A DNA stretch of 64,000 nt from Arsukibacterium sp. (GCF_018402695.1 NZ_JAGYIM010000009.1:310001-374000); one strand, 5' to 3'. Positions 55,127-64,000 are shown, counted from the stretch's first letter. A program made the numbers and translations. Notes: generated by a model from the letters alone, not told the origin.

Positions 55127-55894
55127 ATGAACAAACGCAATACCCAACAGCGGCGCCATCTGATCGTCAGTCAACTGCAGCAACAGGGCGAACTTTCAGT
55201 AGAGCAACTAGCCGAACAATTTCAGACCTCTGAAGTCACAATTCGGAAAGACTTAACGGTATTGGAACAAGCGGGGCTGTTGTTGCGGCGCTATGGTGGT
55301 GCGGTACCGGTACCGCAGGATTTTATTGCCGACTCCAGCTTTGAAAAAGTTTCAAAGCGAAAGTTGGCAATCGCCAAAGCCGCCGCCAGTCTGATTAAAG
55401 ATCATTACCGGATAATTATCGACAGCGGCCGCACTACCGCGGCTTTATTGCCTGAACTGGCCAGTAAACAAGGCCTGGTGGTAATGACCAACTCATTGGG
55501 TATTGCCAACGCCCTGCGCGAACTGGAAAACGAGCCTACCCTGCTAATGACCGGTGGTACCTGGGACCCGCAGTCAGAAGCCTTTCAGGGCCAGCTGGCC
55601 GAGCAGGTATTGCGTGCCTATGATTTTGACCAGCTGTTTATTGGTGCCGATGGTGTCGATTTAGGCCGGGGTACGACAACTTATAACGAGCTGTACAGTT
55701 TAAGTCGGGTAATGGCCGAATGCGCCCGCGAAGTGATAGTAATGCTGGAATCAGATAAGTTAGGGCGGAAAATTCATAACCTGGAACTGCCCTGGGCCAT
55801 GGTGAAAGTACTGGTTAGCGACGATGGTTTAAGCGACGACGCTGCGGCCCGGATAACTGAACAAGGGGTAAAGGTGATTCGGGTTAATGCCTGA
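55127..55894 (+). CDS. DeoR/GlpR-family transcriptional regulator, probable glmS regulator
   Basis: 255 residues. N-terminal DeoR helix-turn-helix (RRHLIVSQLQQQGELSVEQLAEQFQTSEVTIRKDLTVLEQAGLLLRRYGGAV) and a C-terminal sugar-phosphate-sensing domain (IIIDSGRTTAALLPELASKQGLVVMTNSLGIANAL ... DQLFIGADGVDLGRGTTTYNELYSLSRVMAECAREVIVMLESDKLGRK). The gene ends 41 bp before glmS on the same strand. A DeoR-type repressor in front of glmS, responding to an amino-sugar phosphate, is the natural reading but is inferred from position. Confidence 0.9.
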   Translation: MNKRNTQQRRHLIVSQLQQQGELSVEQLAEQFQTSEVTIRKDLTVLEQAGLLLRRYGGAVPVPQDFIADSSFEKVSKRKLAIAKAAASLIKDHYRIIIDSGRTTAALLPELASKQGLVVMTNSLGIANALRELENEPTLLMTGGTWDPQSEAFQGQLAEQVLRAYDFDQLFIGADGVDLGRGTTTYNELYSLSRVMAECAREVIVMLESDKLGRKIHNLELPWAMVKVLVSDDGLSDDAAARITEQGVKVIRVNA

Positions 55895-55935
55895 TTCACC
55901 CACTCAAATTAAACTGCGTTTAACGGAGAGAAAAT

Positions 55936-57765
55936 ATGTGTGGAATAGTCGGCGCAGTGGCGCAACGTGATGTGGTGGATATTCTGGTTGAAGGCCTGCG
56001 CCGCTTGGAATACCGCGGTTATGACTCGGCCGGTGTCGCGGTTGTTGACGCCAGTGGCCAGCTGACGCGGCTTCGCCGCTTAGGCAAAGTAAAAGAGCTG
56101 GCCGATGCTGTTGCCTTAACACCTGCCACCGGCGGTACCGGTATTGCCCATACCCGTTGGGCCACGCATGGCGAACCGAGTGAGCGCAATGCGCACCCAC
56201 ATGTATCCAGCAATATAACCGTGGTGCATAATGGCATTATTGAAAACCACAGCCCGTTGCGTGACGCCCTGAAAGCCAAAGGCTATGTCTTTACCTCAGA
56301 CACCGACACCGAAGTTATCGCTCACCTGGTAGAGGAAGAGCTGAAAAGTGCCGGTTCGTTGTTAGCGGCAGTGCAAAAGTCAGTTAAGCAGCTGCATGGT
56401 GCTTATGGCACAGTGCTAATGGATAAAACCGATGCCAGCCGGGTGGTGGTAGCGCGTTCAGGCAGCCCGCTGGTGATTGGTCTGGGCATTGGCGAAAACT
56501 TTATTGCCTCTGATCAGCTTGCGCTATTGCCGGTGACCCGCCGCTTTATTTTCCTGGAAGAGGGCGATGTGGCAGAGATCACCCGCCACAGTGTCAGTAT
56601 TTTCGATACCGCTGGTAACGCCGTTGAGCGAGAGGTACACGAGTCGAACGTAAGTTACGATGCGGGCGACAAAGGCCAGTACCGTCATTTTATGCTAAAA
56701 GAAATTTACGAGCAGCCGCATGCCATCAGTAATACCCTGGAAGGCCGCTTAAGCAGCGATTCGGTGCTGGATGAAACCTTTGGTAACGGCGCGGCCGAGT
56801 TGTTCAAGCGGGTTAAACATGTCCAAATTGTTGCCTGTGGCACCAGCTATCACTCCGGTATGGTCGCGCGCTACTGGTTGGAATCGTTAGGTGGCATTTC
56901 CTGTAACGTTGAAATTGCCTCAGAGTTTCGTTACCGCAAGTCGTTCGTGCAGCCGGGCAGCCTGCTGGTCAGTATTTCGCAGTCGGGTGAAACAGCCGAT
57001 ACCCTGGCGGCACTGCGCCTGGCCAAAGAAGCCGGTTACGTTGGCAGTTTAACCATTTGTAATGTGGCGGGCTCGTCGCTGGTGCGTGAATCTGATTTAG
57101 CCTTTATGACCCGCGCCGGTGCTGAAATTGGTGTAGCATCGACTAAAGCCTTTACTACTCAGTTAGTTGGCCTGGCCATGTTAACCCTGGCCATCGGTAA
57201 ATATAACGGCTTAACTGGCACACAGCAGCGGGAGCTGACGGAGGCGCTGCAAAGCTTACCGGGCAAACTGGAACAAGCCCTGGCGCTGGCACCGCAAATT
57301 GAAGCGCTGGCCCAGGAATTTGCCGACAAGCACCATGCCCTGTTTTTAGGCCGGGGCGATCAGTACCCCATTGCGATGGAAGGGGCATTAAAGCTGAAAG
57401 AAATTTCCTACATCCACGCTGAAGCCTATGCGGCCGGTGAATTAAAGCACGGCCCGCTGGCGCTGATTGATGCCGATATGCCAATTATCGTAGTTGCACC
57501 AAACAACGATTTACTGGAAAAACTGAAATCAAATGTCGAAGAAGTACGGGCCCGCGGTGGTATTTTATATGTGTTCGCCGACACCGACGCCAAGTTCCAG
57601 TCCGACGCCACCATGCGGGTTATTAACGTACCACACGTCGCCGACATCCTGGCGCCCATCGTCTACACCCTGCCACTGCAGTTACTCAGCTACTACGTTG
57701 CTATTATCAAAGGCACCGATGTGGATCAGCCGCGTAATCTGGCGAAGAGTGTAACGGTAGAATAA
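55936..57765 (+). CDS. glmS: Glutamine:fructose-6-phosphate aminotransferase (isomerizing)
   Basis: 609 residues. The catalytic N-terminal Cys follows Met ([33 protein letters not shown]), the glutaminase domain has [18 protein letters not shown], and two SIS domains follow ([75 protein letters not shown]). The C-terminal LAKSVTVE is canonical. It makes glucosamine-6-phosphate, the entry to UDP-GlcNAc synthesis. The last 13 codons are duplicated, with synonymous changes, at 59174-59212. Confidence 0.98.
   Translation: MCGIVGAVAQRDVVDILVEGLRRLEYRGYDSAGVAVVDASGQLTRLRRLGKVKELADAVALTPATGGTGIAHTRWATHGEPSERNAHPHVSSNITVVHNGIIENHSPLRDALKAKGYVFTSDTDTEVIAHLVEEELKSAGSLLAAVQKSVKQLHGAYGTVLMDKTDASRVVVARSGSPLVIGLGIGENFIASDQLALLPVTRRFIFLEEGDVAEITRHSVSIFDTAGNAVEREVHESNVSYDAGDKGQYRHFMLKEIYEQPHAISNTLEGRLSSDSVLDETFGNGAAELFKRVKHVQIVACGTSYHSGMVARYWLESLGGISCNVEIASEFRYRKSFVQPGSLLVSISQSGETADTLAALRLAKEAGYVGSLTICNVAGSSLVRESDLAFMTRAGAEIGVASTKAFTTQLVGLAMLTLAIGKYNGLTGTQQRELTEALQSLPGKLEQALALAPQIEALAQEFADKHHALFLGRGDQYPIAMEGALKLKEISYIHAEAYAAGELKHGPLALIDADMPIIVVAPNNDLLEKLKSNVEEVRARGGILYVFADTDAKFQSDATMRVINVPHVADILAPIVYTLPLQLLSYYVAIIKGTDVDQPRNLAKSVTVE
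57727..57747 (+). repeat. Left copy of a 21-bp direct repeat in the glmS 3' end
   Basis: These 21 bp (encoding QPRNLAK) recur identically at 59174-59194. They bound the 1.4-kb segment that holds fic, in the manner of an att core. Confidence 0.85.
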
Positions 57766-57783
57766 GACTCGCAAGAAATACTG

Positions 57784-57817
57784 AGGCCATCAACAGCATT
57801 CTGTGATGGCCTTTTTA
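57784..57817 (+). terminator. Terminator behind glmS
   Basis: AGGCCATCA (57784-57792) pairs with TGATGGCCT (57804-57812) around an 11-nt loop, followed by T5. Confidence 0.9.
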
Positions 57818-57887
57818 TCTGTTGAGTTTGGAGGTTTTTAAGAGCCTGCTTTCAGTTTGAAATTTGACGCTGATCGCTGCCTGGTGG

Positions 57888-58967
57888 TTAAGCATGTTGC
57901 ATCAGTAAACTATACAACGGATGATTAATGTAATAGTTACTGCGGCCCTTTTTTTCTTTGTGCAGAAAACCGTGCTGGACAAGTTCTTCTAAATACTTAG
58001 TTGCGGTAATGCGCGACACTCCAAGGTCAATCATTACGAACTCAATTTTAGTATACGGATGGTTGAACACATTGTTCAGCAACTCCTGACGATAAATTTT
58101 GGGGAGCTCGTCCCGGATTCGGTGTTTGTAGGTTAGCATCAGGGTTTTTATTTCAGTGATCAGCGAAATGGTATTAATTGCAGTATCTATTACACCATCA
58201 AGCATATAGAGCAGCCATGACTCCCAATCGCCAGTTTCGCGCAGTTGCTGTAATTGCGTGTAATAAGCTGCTTTGTCACGAATCATAAATCTGCTTAGGT
58301 ATAAAACCGGCAGGTTCAGCAGTTCTTTGGCAACCAGATACAAGATGTTCAGGATCCGGCCTGTGCGGCCATTACCGTCGTAGAATGGATGTATGCTTTC
58401 AAACTGGTGATGGATAATAGCCATTTTTACCAGCGGGTCAGCATCACAGAGTTCATCATTGTTAATGTATTCGATAAGGTTGTGCATTAACTCGGCTATG
58501 GTTTCTGCATGCTGTGGTGGCGTATAAATGATTTCTCCTGTGCGGGCGTTTTTAAGATCAGTTCCCGGCAGTTTGCGTAAACCTGCCTGATTTCTCTCCA
58601 GATTTTCCTGCACTTGCAATACATCGGTCAGTCGAATTATTTTTTGCCGTCTGACAGTTTGAAAACCTTCTTTTAAGGCAAGCACATAGTCCTGCACCTC
58701 TTTGGCGGCAGGGTTGGTAACCGCATCTGCAAACAGATTGGCTTTAAATAATTCATCGTGAGTGGTGATGATGTTTTCTATTTCTGAGCTGTCTTTTGCT
58801 TCTTGCAAACTTAGCGTGTTGATCAGAATGGCTTCGTTGGGGATACTCGCAGCAACACCTTTCAGTTCGGCTAGATAACGATGTGCTTCTGCGGTCTTCT
58901 TTAATACCGCGCGGGTTTCCCATTGCTCAATGCTTGGTAGTGGCAGTGCTGTTAATACGTAGGACAT
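57888..58967 (-). CDS. Fic-family AMPylase with built-in inhibitory helix and C-terminal winged helix
   Basis: 359 residues. The catalytic motif HPFYDGNGRTGR begins at His193. The inhibitory motif (S/T)xxxE(G/N) is present near the N-terminus as SSEIEN (Ser60, Glu64, Asn65), which makes it a class II Fic protein that keeps itself inactive. A C-terminal winged helix (TKIEFVMIDLGVSRITATKYLEELVQHGFLHKEKKGRSNYYINHPLYSLL) may bind DNA. Such enzymes transfer AMP from ATP to a Ser, Thr or Tyr of a target protein. No separate antitoxin gene is adjacent, as expected when the helix is internal. The segment is more AT-rich than glmS and is bounded by glmS-end repeats, a sign of acquisition. Confidence 0.92.
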   Translation of the reverse strand: MSYVLTALPLPSIEQWETRAVLKKTAEAHRYLAELKGVAASIPNEAILINTLSLQEAKDSSEIENIITTHDELFKANLFADAVTNPAAKEVQDYVLALKEGFQTVRRQKIIRLTDVLQVQENLERNQAGLRKLPGTDLKNARTGEIIYTPPQHAETIAELMHNLIEYINNDELCDADPLVKMAIIHHQFESIHPFYDGNGRTGRILNILYLVAKELLNLPVLYLSRFMIRDKAAYYTQLQQLRETGDWESWLLYMLDGVIDTAINTISLITEIKTLMLTYKHRIRDELPKIYRQELLNNVFNHPYTKIEFVMIDLGVSRITATKYLEELVQHGFLHKEKKGRSNYYINHPLYSLLMQHA

Positions 58968-59173
58968 GCAAAGTTCCCGGTGATTTTTATATATGTTGAT
59001 ACAGTATGTATAAAAAATTCAAAAAACTATACGCATCGGGGCAAATATGTATAAATTTATTGATTTCCTATATCTGAAAAGCTGAAACGTACAGAAAAGC
59101 CATTTAGTGAACAAGTAAGGATGTTGTACATGAGATTTGCTGGCCCACTCGTGTCATCAATTTAATGCAAGTC

Positions 59174-59212
59174 CAGCCGCGTAATCTGGCGAAGTCGGTT
59201 ACTGTCGAATAA
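59174..59212 (+). pseudogene. Orphan copy of the glmS 3' end
   Basis: Encodes [12 protein letters not shown] and a TAA stop, the same last twelve residues as glmS. The first 21 bp are identical to glmS (57727-57747) and the rest differs only by synonymous changes (TCG for AGT, GTT for GTA, and others). It is followed by its own terminator. It probably marks the original glmS end, displaced by insertion of the fic segment. Confidence 0.85.
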
Positions 59213-59230
59213 GCTGCACCAAAATTTAGC

Positions 59231-59253
59231 AAAGGGCCTTAGGGCCCTTTTTT
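59231..59253 (+). terminator. Terminator behind the orphan glmS end
   Basis: AAAGGGCC (59231-59238) pairs with GGCCCTTT (59243-59250), 4-nt loop, followed by more T. Probably the ancestral glmS terminator. Confidence 0.88.
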
Positions 59254-59376
59254 ATTGGTGCATGCTTATTCTTTGAAATTTAATGAAAAAGTCATTTAGT
59301 TGACATATTTTGCACCGCTTTGGTCCGGCTTTTTATCGCAGCGCTATTGACGGCTGAAATTTAATCATCTACCTTT

Positions 59377-59390
59377 TGTAAGCGCTTACA
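59377..59390. promoter_or_regulatory. LacI-family operator in front of the GH16 gene
   Basis: TGTAAGCGCTTACA is a perfect 14-bp palindrome with the central CG of LacI/PurR-type operators. It lies 79 bp before the GH16 start codon. No LacI-family gene is in the window, so the regulator must be encoded elsewhere or beyond the edge. Confidence 0.8.
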
Positions 59391-59468
59391 TTTTTATGTT
59401 GCAGATACCTTTATTGGTGTTGGCGTTTCAGTCAGCAGGTAGCAAAGACCCAGGGGATGATAATTAAA

Positions 59469-62120
59469 ATGAAACAGATTTCAACGTTAACCGCCTTACT
59501 AATGGCGGCAGGCCTGGCCGGTTGTGGTGGTGATACCGCTACCAAAACCGATTTAACGGTTGTTAACCCAACCGAGCCGGTAAGTGACTGGCAACTGGTT
59601 TGGAGTGACGAATTTGATGGCACCAGCATAGATGACAGCAAATGGACGCATGAAGTCAATTGCGCCGGCGGCGGTAATAACGAAAAACAATGCTATACCG
59701 ACAGCCCGGAAAACTCTTTTGTGTCAGATGGCACCCTGAAAATTGTCGCGTTACCAGCAGCTGAAGATGCCCCTTTGCCGTATACGTCGGCGCGGCTGAA
59801 TACCAAGTACCAGGGTGACTTTAAATATGGCCGCTTTGAAATGCGGGCCAAGTTACCGTCAGGTCAGGGTAGCTGGCCAGCGTTCTGGATGCTGCCTACC
59901 GATGAAGTCTATGGTGGCTGGCCGAAATCGGGCGAAATTGACATTGTTGAAGCGGTTAATTTGAAAGTAGCAGGTGAAGATGGTGTAGCGGAAGCTAACG
60001 TTCACGGGACCCTGCACTACGGTCGCGACTGGCCGAATAATGCCAGTTCGGGCAAAGCCTATATGTTGCCTGATGGCGCCAACCCGGCGGATGATTTTCA
60101 TACCTACGCTATTGAATGGCAAGAGGACGAAATTCGCTGGTACGTAGACGGTTATTTGTATCAGACCCAGATGGCGTCAAAAGTGCGCTTTAACAGCCGC
60201 GGTGAAGCCGTGGGCCTTAGTCATCGTGGCTGGTTCGCCGAGTACTTCGATATTGTGACCGGTGAGCTGGAAACCCAGTGGAACAGCGCCCCCTTTGATC
60301 AACGCTTTCACTTACTGCTGAATTTAGCGGTAGGCGGTAACTGGCCGGAAAATGTTAATAATCTGGGCATTGATGCCGAGGCGTTTGCCGATGGCCAGAC
60401 CTATGAAATTGATTACGTGCGGGTATACCAGTGCGGCCAGGATTTAGACAGTGGCAAAGGTTGTGAAACCGTTCGTGCCGGCTATAAAGATGAAAACACA
60501 TTAGTAGAAGGCATGGCACCTATTCCTGTGCCACCATCAACAGGTGTGGCTCAAAACTTAACTATTTTTGAAGATACACCTAACCCGAACTGGCCTGCCT
60601 GGGATTGCTGTGGTGGCTCTACCCCTGCACTGCTTGAAGTTGAAGGGCGTGGCAATGTATACGAGTTTATAGTTGGCGAGCAGCCTACAGTGAATGGTTT
60701 TATTACCCGTTCGGCCTTTATTGATGATGACGAAGGGGGTGTGCCCAGCCCGTTTGACGCCTCGCCATTACTTGAGAACGGCAGCATCAGCTTTGATATG
60801 CTGGTGGTATCGGCGCCGTCTAACCCAGCCTCAACCTGGATATTTAAAGTTGAAAGTAATGGAGGTGTTAATGGAGGTGGGACTGAAGTTGAAATCCCTA
60901 TTACAACAAGTACAGAAGGTGTGGCACCTGTAACGGGCCAATGGCAAACCTATACTTTCCCATTGCAAATGCTGGCTGATTCTGGCCTGGATTTATCAGC
61001 GATTGATGTGGTGATGATATTTCCGGCCTGGGACACGGGCAATGGTGCTGTTTACCAGGTGGACAATGTGAAAATTGCCCAGCCAGATACCGCATCGCCG
61101 CAACTTACTATCTTTACTGATGAGCAAAATCCAGCCTGGCCAATGTGGGATTGCTGTGGCGGCACCACCCCGGTTGAAGTGATGGATGATGAAGCACATG
61201 GTCTGACCGCTGAGTTCAGTATTGGTGCGACACCAACGGTAATGGGCTTCAACACCCGGCTGCTGGAAGCTGCTGCAGAGCCGTTTGACGCGTCCGCTTT
61301 ACTGAGTGAAGGCGTAGTGCAGTTTGAGATGAAAGTGGTTAGTGCGCCGACCAACCCGGATTCAACCTGGCTGTTTAAAATTGAAGCTGATGGTGCTGAA
61401 TCCGCTGTTGAGCTACCGCTAAGTGACGGCAATGGTGGCCAGGAGCCAGTTACCGGAGAATGGGCAACTTACACCTTTAGTATTCAGAGTTTGTCAGATG
61501 CCGGCCTGGATATCAGTGCAATTGATGTGCTGATGGTATTCCCGGCATGGGATACCGGTAATGGTGCGGTATACCGGCTGGATAATGTGCGGATTTATAA
61601 CCCGAATGCCAGTGCTGATGGTCCGATAACCCTGTTCCGTGATGCGGTTAACCCGGATTGGAGCCTGTGGGACTGTTGCGCAGGTTCAACCCCGCAGGTG
61701 GTTGATGCTGGTGCTCCCTATGGCAATGTCGCGCAATTCTCGGTACTGGGTTCGCCAGACACTGTGCAGGGTATTTTAGCCGACGAAGGCGTATCTTATG
61801 ACGCAACGCCATTACTGGCCAGCGGCAGCGTCAGTTTTGATATGCGGGTAGTCGATGCGCCTGCCGATCCGGATTCAACCTGGTTATTTAAAATTGAATC
61901 GACTGATGCCGCCAGTGCGGTTGAACTGCCATTGGCGGCAGGTAATGGCGACCAGGCCCCGGTTACCGGTGAATGGCAACGTTACAGCTTCCCGTTACAA
62001 AGCTTGTTTGACGCTGGGTTAGATATCAGCGACATCAACGTGATAATGGTATTCCCAGCCTGGGGTACTGGTTCGGGTGCGGTTTATCAGCTTGATAACG
62101 TTGAAATTTCTAATAACTAA
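59469..62120 (+). CDS. GH16-family beta-glucanase lipoprotein with three C-terminal repeats
   Basis: 883 residues from ATG 59469 (an ATG at 59457 overlaps the AGGGG ribosome binding site). The signal has a lipobox LAG-C (Cys19). The GH16 domain spans about residues 40-335: WSDEFDGTSIDDSKW at its start, and the catalytic EIDIVE with nucleophile Glu and acid/base Glu encoded at 59934 and 59949. It is followed by three repeats of about 165 residues beginning near 60558, 61104 and 61626, each with a 'NP.W..WDCC.GSTP' opening and a 'AIDV.M.FPAWDTGNGAVY..DNV.I' end. They look like carbohydrate-binding beta-sandwiches of no family I can name. It should cut beta-1,3(1,4)-glucans such as laminarin at the cell surface. 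Confidence 0.93.
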   Translation: MKQISTLTALLMAAGLAGCGGDTATKTDLTVVNPTEPVSDWQLVWSDEFDGTSIDDSKWTHEVNCAGGGNNEKQCYTDSPENSFVSDGTLKIVALPAAEDAPLPYTSARLNTKYQGDFKYGRFEMRAKLPSGQGSWPAFWMLPTDEVYGGWPKSGEIDIVEAVNLKVAGEDGVAEANVHGTLHYGRDWPNNASSGKAYMLPDGANPADDFHTYAIEWQEDEIRWYVDGYLYQTQMASKVRFNSRGEAVGLSHRGWFAEYFDIVTGELETQWNSAPFDQRFHLLLNLAVGGNWPENVNNLGIDAEAFADGQTYEIDYVRVYQCGQDLDSGKGCETVRAGYKDENTLVEGMAPIPVPPSTGVAQNLTIFEDTPNPNWPAWDCCGGSTPALLEVEGRGNVYEFIVGEQPTVNGFITRSAFIDDDEGGVPSPFDASPLLENGSISFDMLVVSAPSNPASTWIFKVESNGGVNGGGTEVEIPITTSTEGVAPVTGQWQTYTFPLQMLADSGLDLSAIDVVMIFPAWDTGNGAVYQVDNVKIAQPDTASPQLTIFTDEQNPAWPMWDCCGGTTPVEVMDDEAHGLTAEFSIGATPTVMGFNTRLLEAAAEPFDASALLSEGVVQFEMKVVSAPTNPDSTWLFKIEADGAESAVELPLSDGNGGQEPVTGEWATYTFSIQSLSDAGLDISAIDVLMVFPAWDTGNGAVYRLDNVRIYNPNASADGPITLFRDAVNPDWSLWDCCAGSTPQVVDAGAPYGNVAQFSVLGSPDTVQGILADEGVSYDATPLLASGSVSFDMRVVDAPADPDSTWLFKIESTDAASAVELPLAAGNGDQAPVTGEWQRYSFPLQSLFDAGLDISDINVIMVFPAWGTGSGAVYQLDNVEISNN
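60558..62115 (+). repeat. Three tandem coding repeats in the GH16 gene
   Basis: Units of about 500-545 bp start at 60558, 61104 and 61626. They share the encoded WDCC motif, a central SAPxxPxSTWxFKxE segment and the closing PAWDTGNGAVY block. The third is the most diverged at its opening (WDCCAGSTP, ending PAWGTGSGAVY). Confidence 0.85.
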
Positions 62121-62145
62121 TCAGTGCGACGAGAGTAAAACGATT

Positions 62146-64000
62146 ATGAAACCAATATTATTTAATAAAAGCCGGGTTGCCATTGCCGTATCTGTTGTAC
62201 TGACAGCTGGCCTGCTAATGCCGGTACAAGCCCAGGACGCGACTGAAGAGCAGGCACAGGACGTCAGCGTAGAGGTTATTCAGGTAAAGGGTATTCGCGG
62301 CTCGCTGGCGCGTTCGATGGATGTGAAACGCGAAGCCTCGGGTGTGGTGGATGCCATTTCTGCAGAGGAAATGGGTAAGTTCCCGGACACTAACCTGGCT
62401 GAATCGTTGCAGCGGATTACCGGGGTATCGGTCAGTCGGGCGAACGGTGAAGGTAGTCAGATTACCGTCAGGGGCTTTGGTCCTGAATTCAACCTGGTTA
62501 CGCTAAATGGTCGTCAGATGGCCGGAACGGGTTTTTCACGCTCGTTCAACTTCGAAAACTTATCTTCCGAGGGCGTCAGTGCGTTAGAGGTATACAAAAC
62601 CGCCCGTGCAGAGGTGCCAACAGGCGGCCTGGGTGCAACCGTTAATATTGTTACCGCTAAACCCCTGCAAAACCCGGGAGAGCGTTACTCTGTGATGGCG
62701 AAGGGGCTGCATGATTCCTCGAATAAAGCCGGTGACGATGTGACGCCTGAATTAGCCGGTATTTACAGTAATACCTTTATGGATGACCGCTTCGGTGTTA
62801 CCGCTAACTTCTCTTACCACCGCAGAGACTTCCAGCGGCAGTCAGCCAATGTCCGCTCCTGGCAGTTAAACCCGTCTTTGTCGGTGGATGAGGCGGATAT
62901 TGTTGATGGTCGGCCAGTGGATGCCAACGGCGAGGTCATTCCCCGTTTCTGGAGACCGGATGACGATGGCGTTTTACAACCTGTTGCGGCAGCGTTCTTT
63001 CCTCAGGAAATCAGTTTTGCCCGCGATGATATTCAGCGCGAGCGAAGCAATGGCCAGGTGACCTTTCAGTTTGCGGCAACGGATGATGTGATCCTGACCC
63101 TGGATCACACGATTTCTAATGCGGTGAATGGCAATAACTCGCTGTCCTGGGGCGTGTGGAACGGTTCTTTCGGCGGCAACGCCAATGCCTATGAGTTGGA
63201 TGAAAATGGCACGGCCATTTATTACAACTCATCTGGCGATGATGGCTCTTTCACAGGGTTCAGGGAAACCACCGAGGTCGACTCAAAAGCGACTGGTTTT
63301 AATGTAGCGTGGGCGTTTTCTGATTCACTAAACTTCAACTTTGATGCCCATACCTCTAAAACCACCACAGACAATGGTAAGGATAAGGGCTTGGGGGCAC
63401 AGGCCCGGGTTATTCTGGGCTCGGCTGCTCTGTCATCCAAGGAATATTTTTTCCGCGACGGTGAAATTCCTGGCTACAACATCAGGTGGCAAAATGGCTC
63501 CAATGAACTCAGCCCGAATGAAATAGGATCAAACTTCAGCATCTTCACCCGTACGCCGGGTGAGTCAGAAGTTACCCAGTATCAGTTTGACGGCGATTGG
63601 CTGCCCGATCTCGGTTATGGCCTGATGGGTGTTTCATTCGGTGCCGCATACACCGAACAATCTCTGAGTGGCTCAGGCGGCTCTAACAACGCAAACGCGC
63701 CGGGATTTAACAACGGCACCTTTGCCGAAATCTTCCCGGATAGCATGTTTCAACGTGTTGATCTGAGTGACTTCCTGGATGAATTTTCCTTTGGATCAGC
63801 TGGGGTATCGCCAGGGTATGCTTATACCTATGATATCGATGAAGCCATCACCCGCCAACTGGCCTTCCTGACACAAGATGTGCTTGGGGCTGATGCCTAT
63901 GAAATTGGCACCTTCGGGCCGGACATGTTCCCGGTAAATCGCATCGAAGAAGAAACGGTCAGCCTTTTTGTTTCAACCGAGTGGGAATTTGAGGTTCAAG
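62146..64000 (+). CDS. TonB-dependent receptor, 3' truncated by window edge
   Basis: ATG 62146 opens a frame that stays open to the end (618 codons). A signal peptide (VAIAVSVVLTAGLLMPVQA) is followed by VEVIQVKGIRGSLARSMDVKREASGVVDAISAEEMGKFPDTNLAESLQRITGVSVSRANGEGSQITVRGFGPEFNLVTLNGR, the plug domain of the 'TonB-Xanth-Caul' group of receptors, which take up oligosaccharides. Beta-barrel sequence continues to the edge. It starts 25 bp after the GH16 gene, so the pair forms a surface degradation and uptake unit for beta-glucan. A GAGAG-type ribosome binding site precedes the ATG. Confidence 0.95.
   Translation, partial: MKPILFNKSRVAIAVSVVLTAGLLMPVQAQDATEEQAQDVSVEVIQVKGIRGSLARSMDVKREASGVVDAISAEEMGKFPDTNLAESLQRITGVSVSRANGEGSQITVRGFGPEFNLVTLNGRQMAGTGFSRSFNFENLSSEGVSALEVYKTARAEVPTGGLGATVNIVTAKPLQNPGERYSVMAKGLHDSSNKAGDDVTPELAGIYSNTFMDDRFGVTANFSYHRRDFQRQSANVRSWQLNPSLSVDEADIVDGRPVDANGEVIPRFWRPDDDGVLQPVAAAFFPQEISFARDDIQRERSNGQVTFQFAATDDVILTLDHTISNAVNGNNSLSWGVWNGSFGGNANAYELDENGTAIYYNSSGDDGSFTGFRETTEVDSKATGFNVAWAFSDSLNFNFDAHTSKTTTDNGKDKGLGAQARVILGSAALSSKEYFFRDGEIPGYNIRWQNGSNELSPNEIGSNFSIFTRTPGESEVTQYQFDGDWLPDLGYGLMGVSFGAAYTEQSLSGSGGSNNANAPGFNNGTFAEIFPDSMFQRVDLSDFLDEFSFGSAGVSPGYAYTYDIDEAITRQLAFLTQDVLGADAYEIGTFGPDMFPVNRIEEETVSLFVSTEWEFEVQ

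Larger units (their letters stand above)
58968..59456. other. Gene-free stretch between fic and the GH16 gene
   Basis: The left part (58968-59100) is AT-rich and must carry the fic promoter; TATACAG/TATGTATA-like stretches occur there but no clear operator. It then holds the second glmS 3' end (59174-59212), a terminator (59231-59253), and the GH16 promoter region with a LacI-type operator (59377-59390). No other gene was seen. Confidence 0.75.

Noticed and set aside
59174-59212. Tn7 insertion as the cause of the second glmS end
   Set aside because: Tn7 inserts about 25 bp beyond the glmS stop and makes a 5-bp duplication; it does not duplicate coding sequence. No Tn7 ends or tns genes were seen.

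Overview
The window is chromosomal DNA around the replication origin of a gammaproteobacterium. Gene order and protein sequences fit the Alteromonadales / Rheinheimera-Arsukibacterium-Alishewanella group: dnaA-dnaN-recF-gyrB-glyQ-glyS leftwards, rpmH-rnpA-yidD-yidC-mnmE rightwards, then mioC-oriC-mnmG-rsmG-parA-parB-atpIBEFHAGDC, and further right glmU and glmS. The genus is an inference from layout; no 16S gene is present.

Left arm (1-6.8 kb), accessory: the 3' end of a PEP-CTERM protein gene, a GAF-domain protein, an exported amidohydrolase, a membrane diguanylate cyclase, an ECF sigma factor with a small membrane partner, and a BlaI/BlaR1-like pair in which the membrane metallopeptidase carries a TonB C-terminal domain. 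Two matched 14-bp dyads precede the BlaI-like gene.

Origin core (6.8-40.3 kb): replication initiation and gyrase genes, glycyl-tRNA synthetase, ribosomal protein L34, RNase P protein, the YidC insertase system, MnmE, a run of minus-strand household genes (MFS, PEBP, TrxC, DUF6702, M1 peptidase, DEAD-box helicase), MioC, a clear oriC (DnaA boxes, AT-rich GATC repeats, 11 GATC sites in 180 bp), MnmG, RsmG, ParA, ParB and the F1Fo ATP synthase operon. Three parS-like 16-mers, two of them inside recF, fit the parAB genes. Many essential genes here are interrupted by small indels (rnpA, yidC, and everything from the mnmG 3' end to atpB, plus the start of atpH). The protein sequence resumes in another frame each time, so I read these as sequence or assembly errors and not as gene decay.

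Right arm (40.3-64 kb): a membrane-anchored winged-helix regulator followed by two very small exported or membrane proteins and an S9 peptidase; glmU; a dicarboxylate-type symporter; a MASE3-PAS-GGDEF-EAL protein; a GntR-regulated ABC transporter operon with its operator; a DUF1439 lipoprotein; a DeoR-family regulator with a long dyad, followed by glmS. A fic gene sits in a 1.4-kb islet bounded by two copies of the glmS 3' end. The window ends in a beta-glucan (laminarin-type) utilisation locus: a GH16 lipoprotein with three C-terminal repeats under a LacI-type operator, and the first two-thirds or so of a TonB-dependent receptor.

No tRNA, rRNA, CRISPR array, transposase or integrase was seen.
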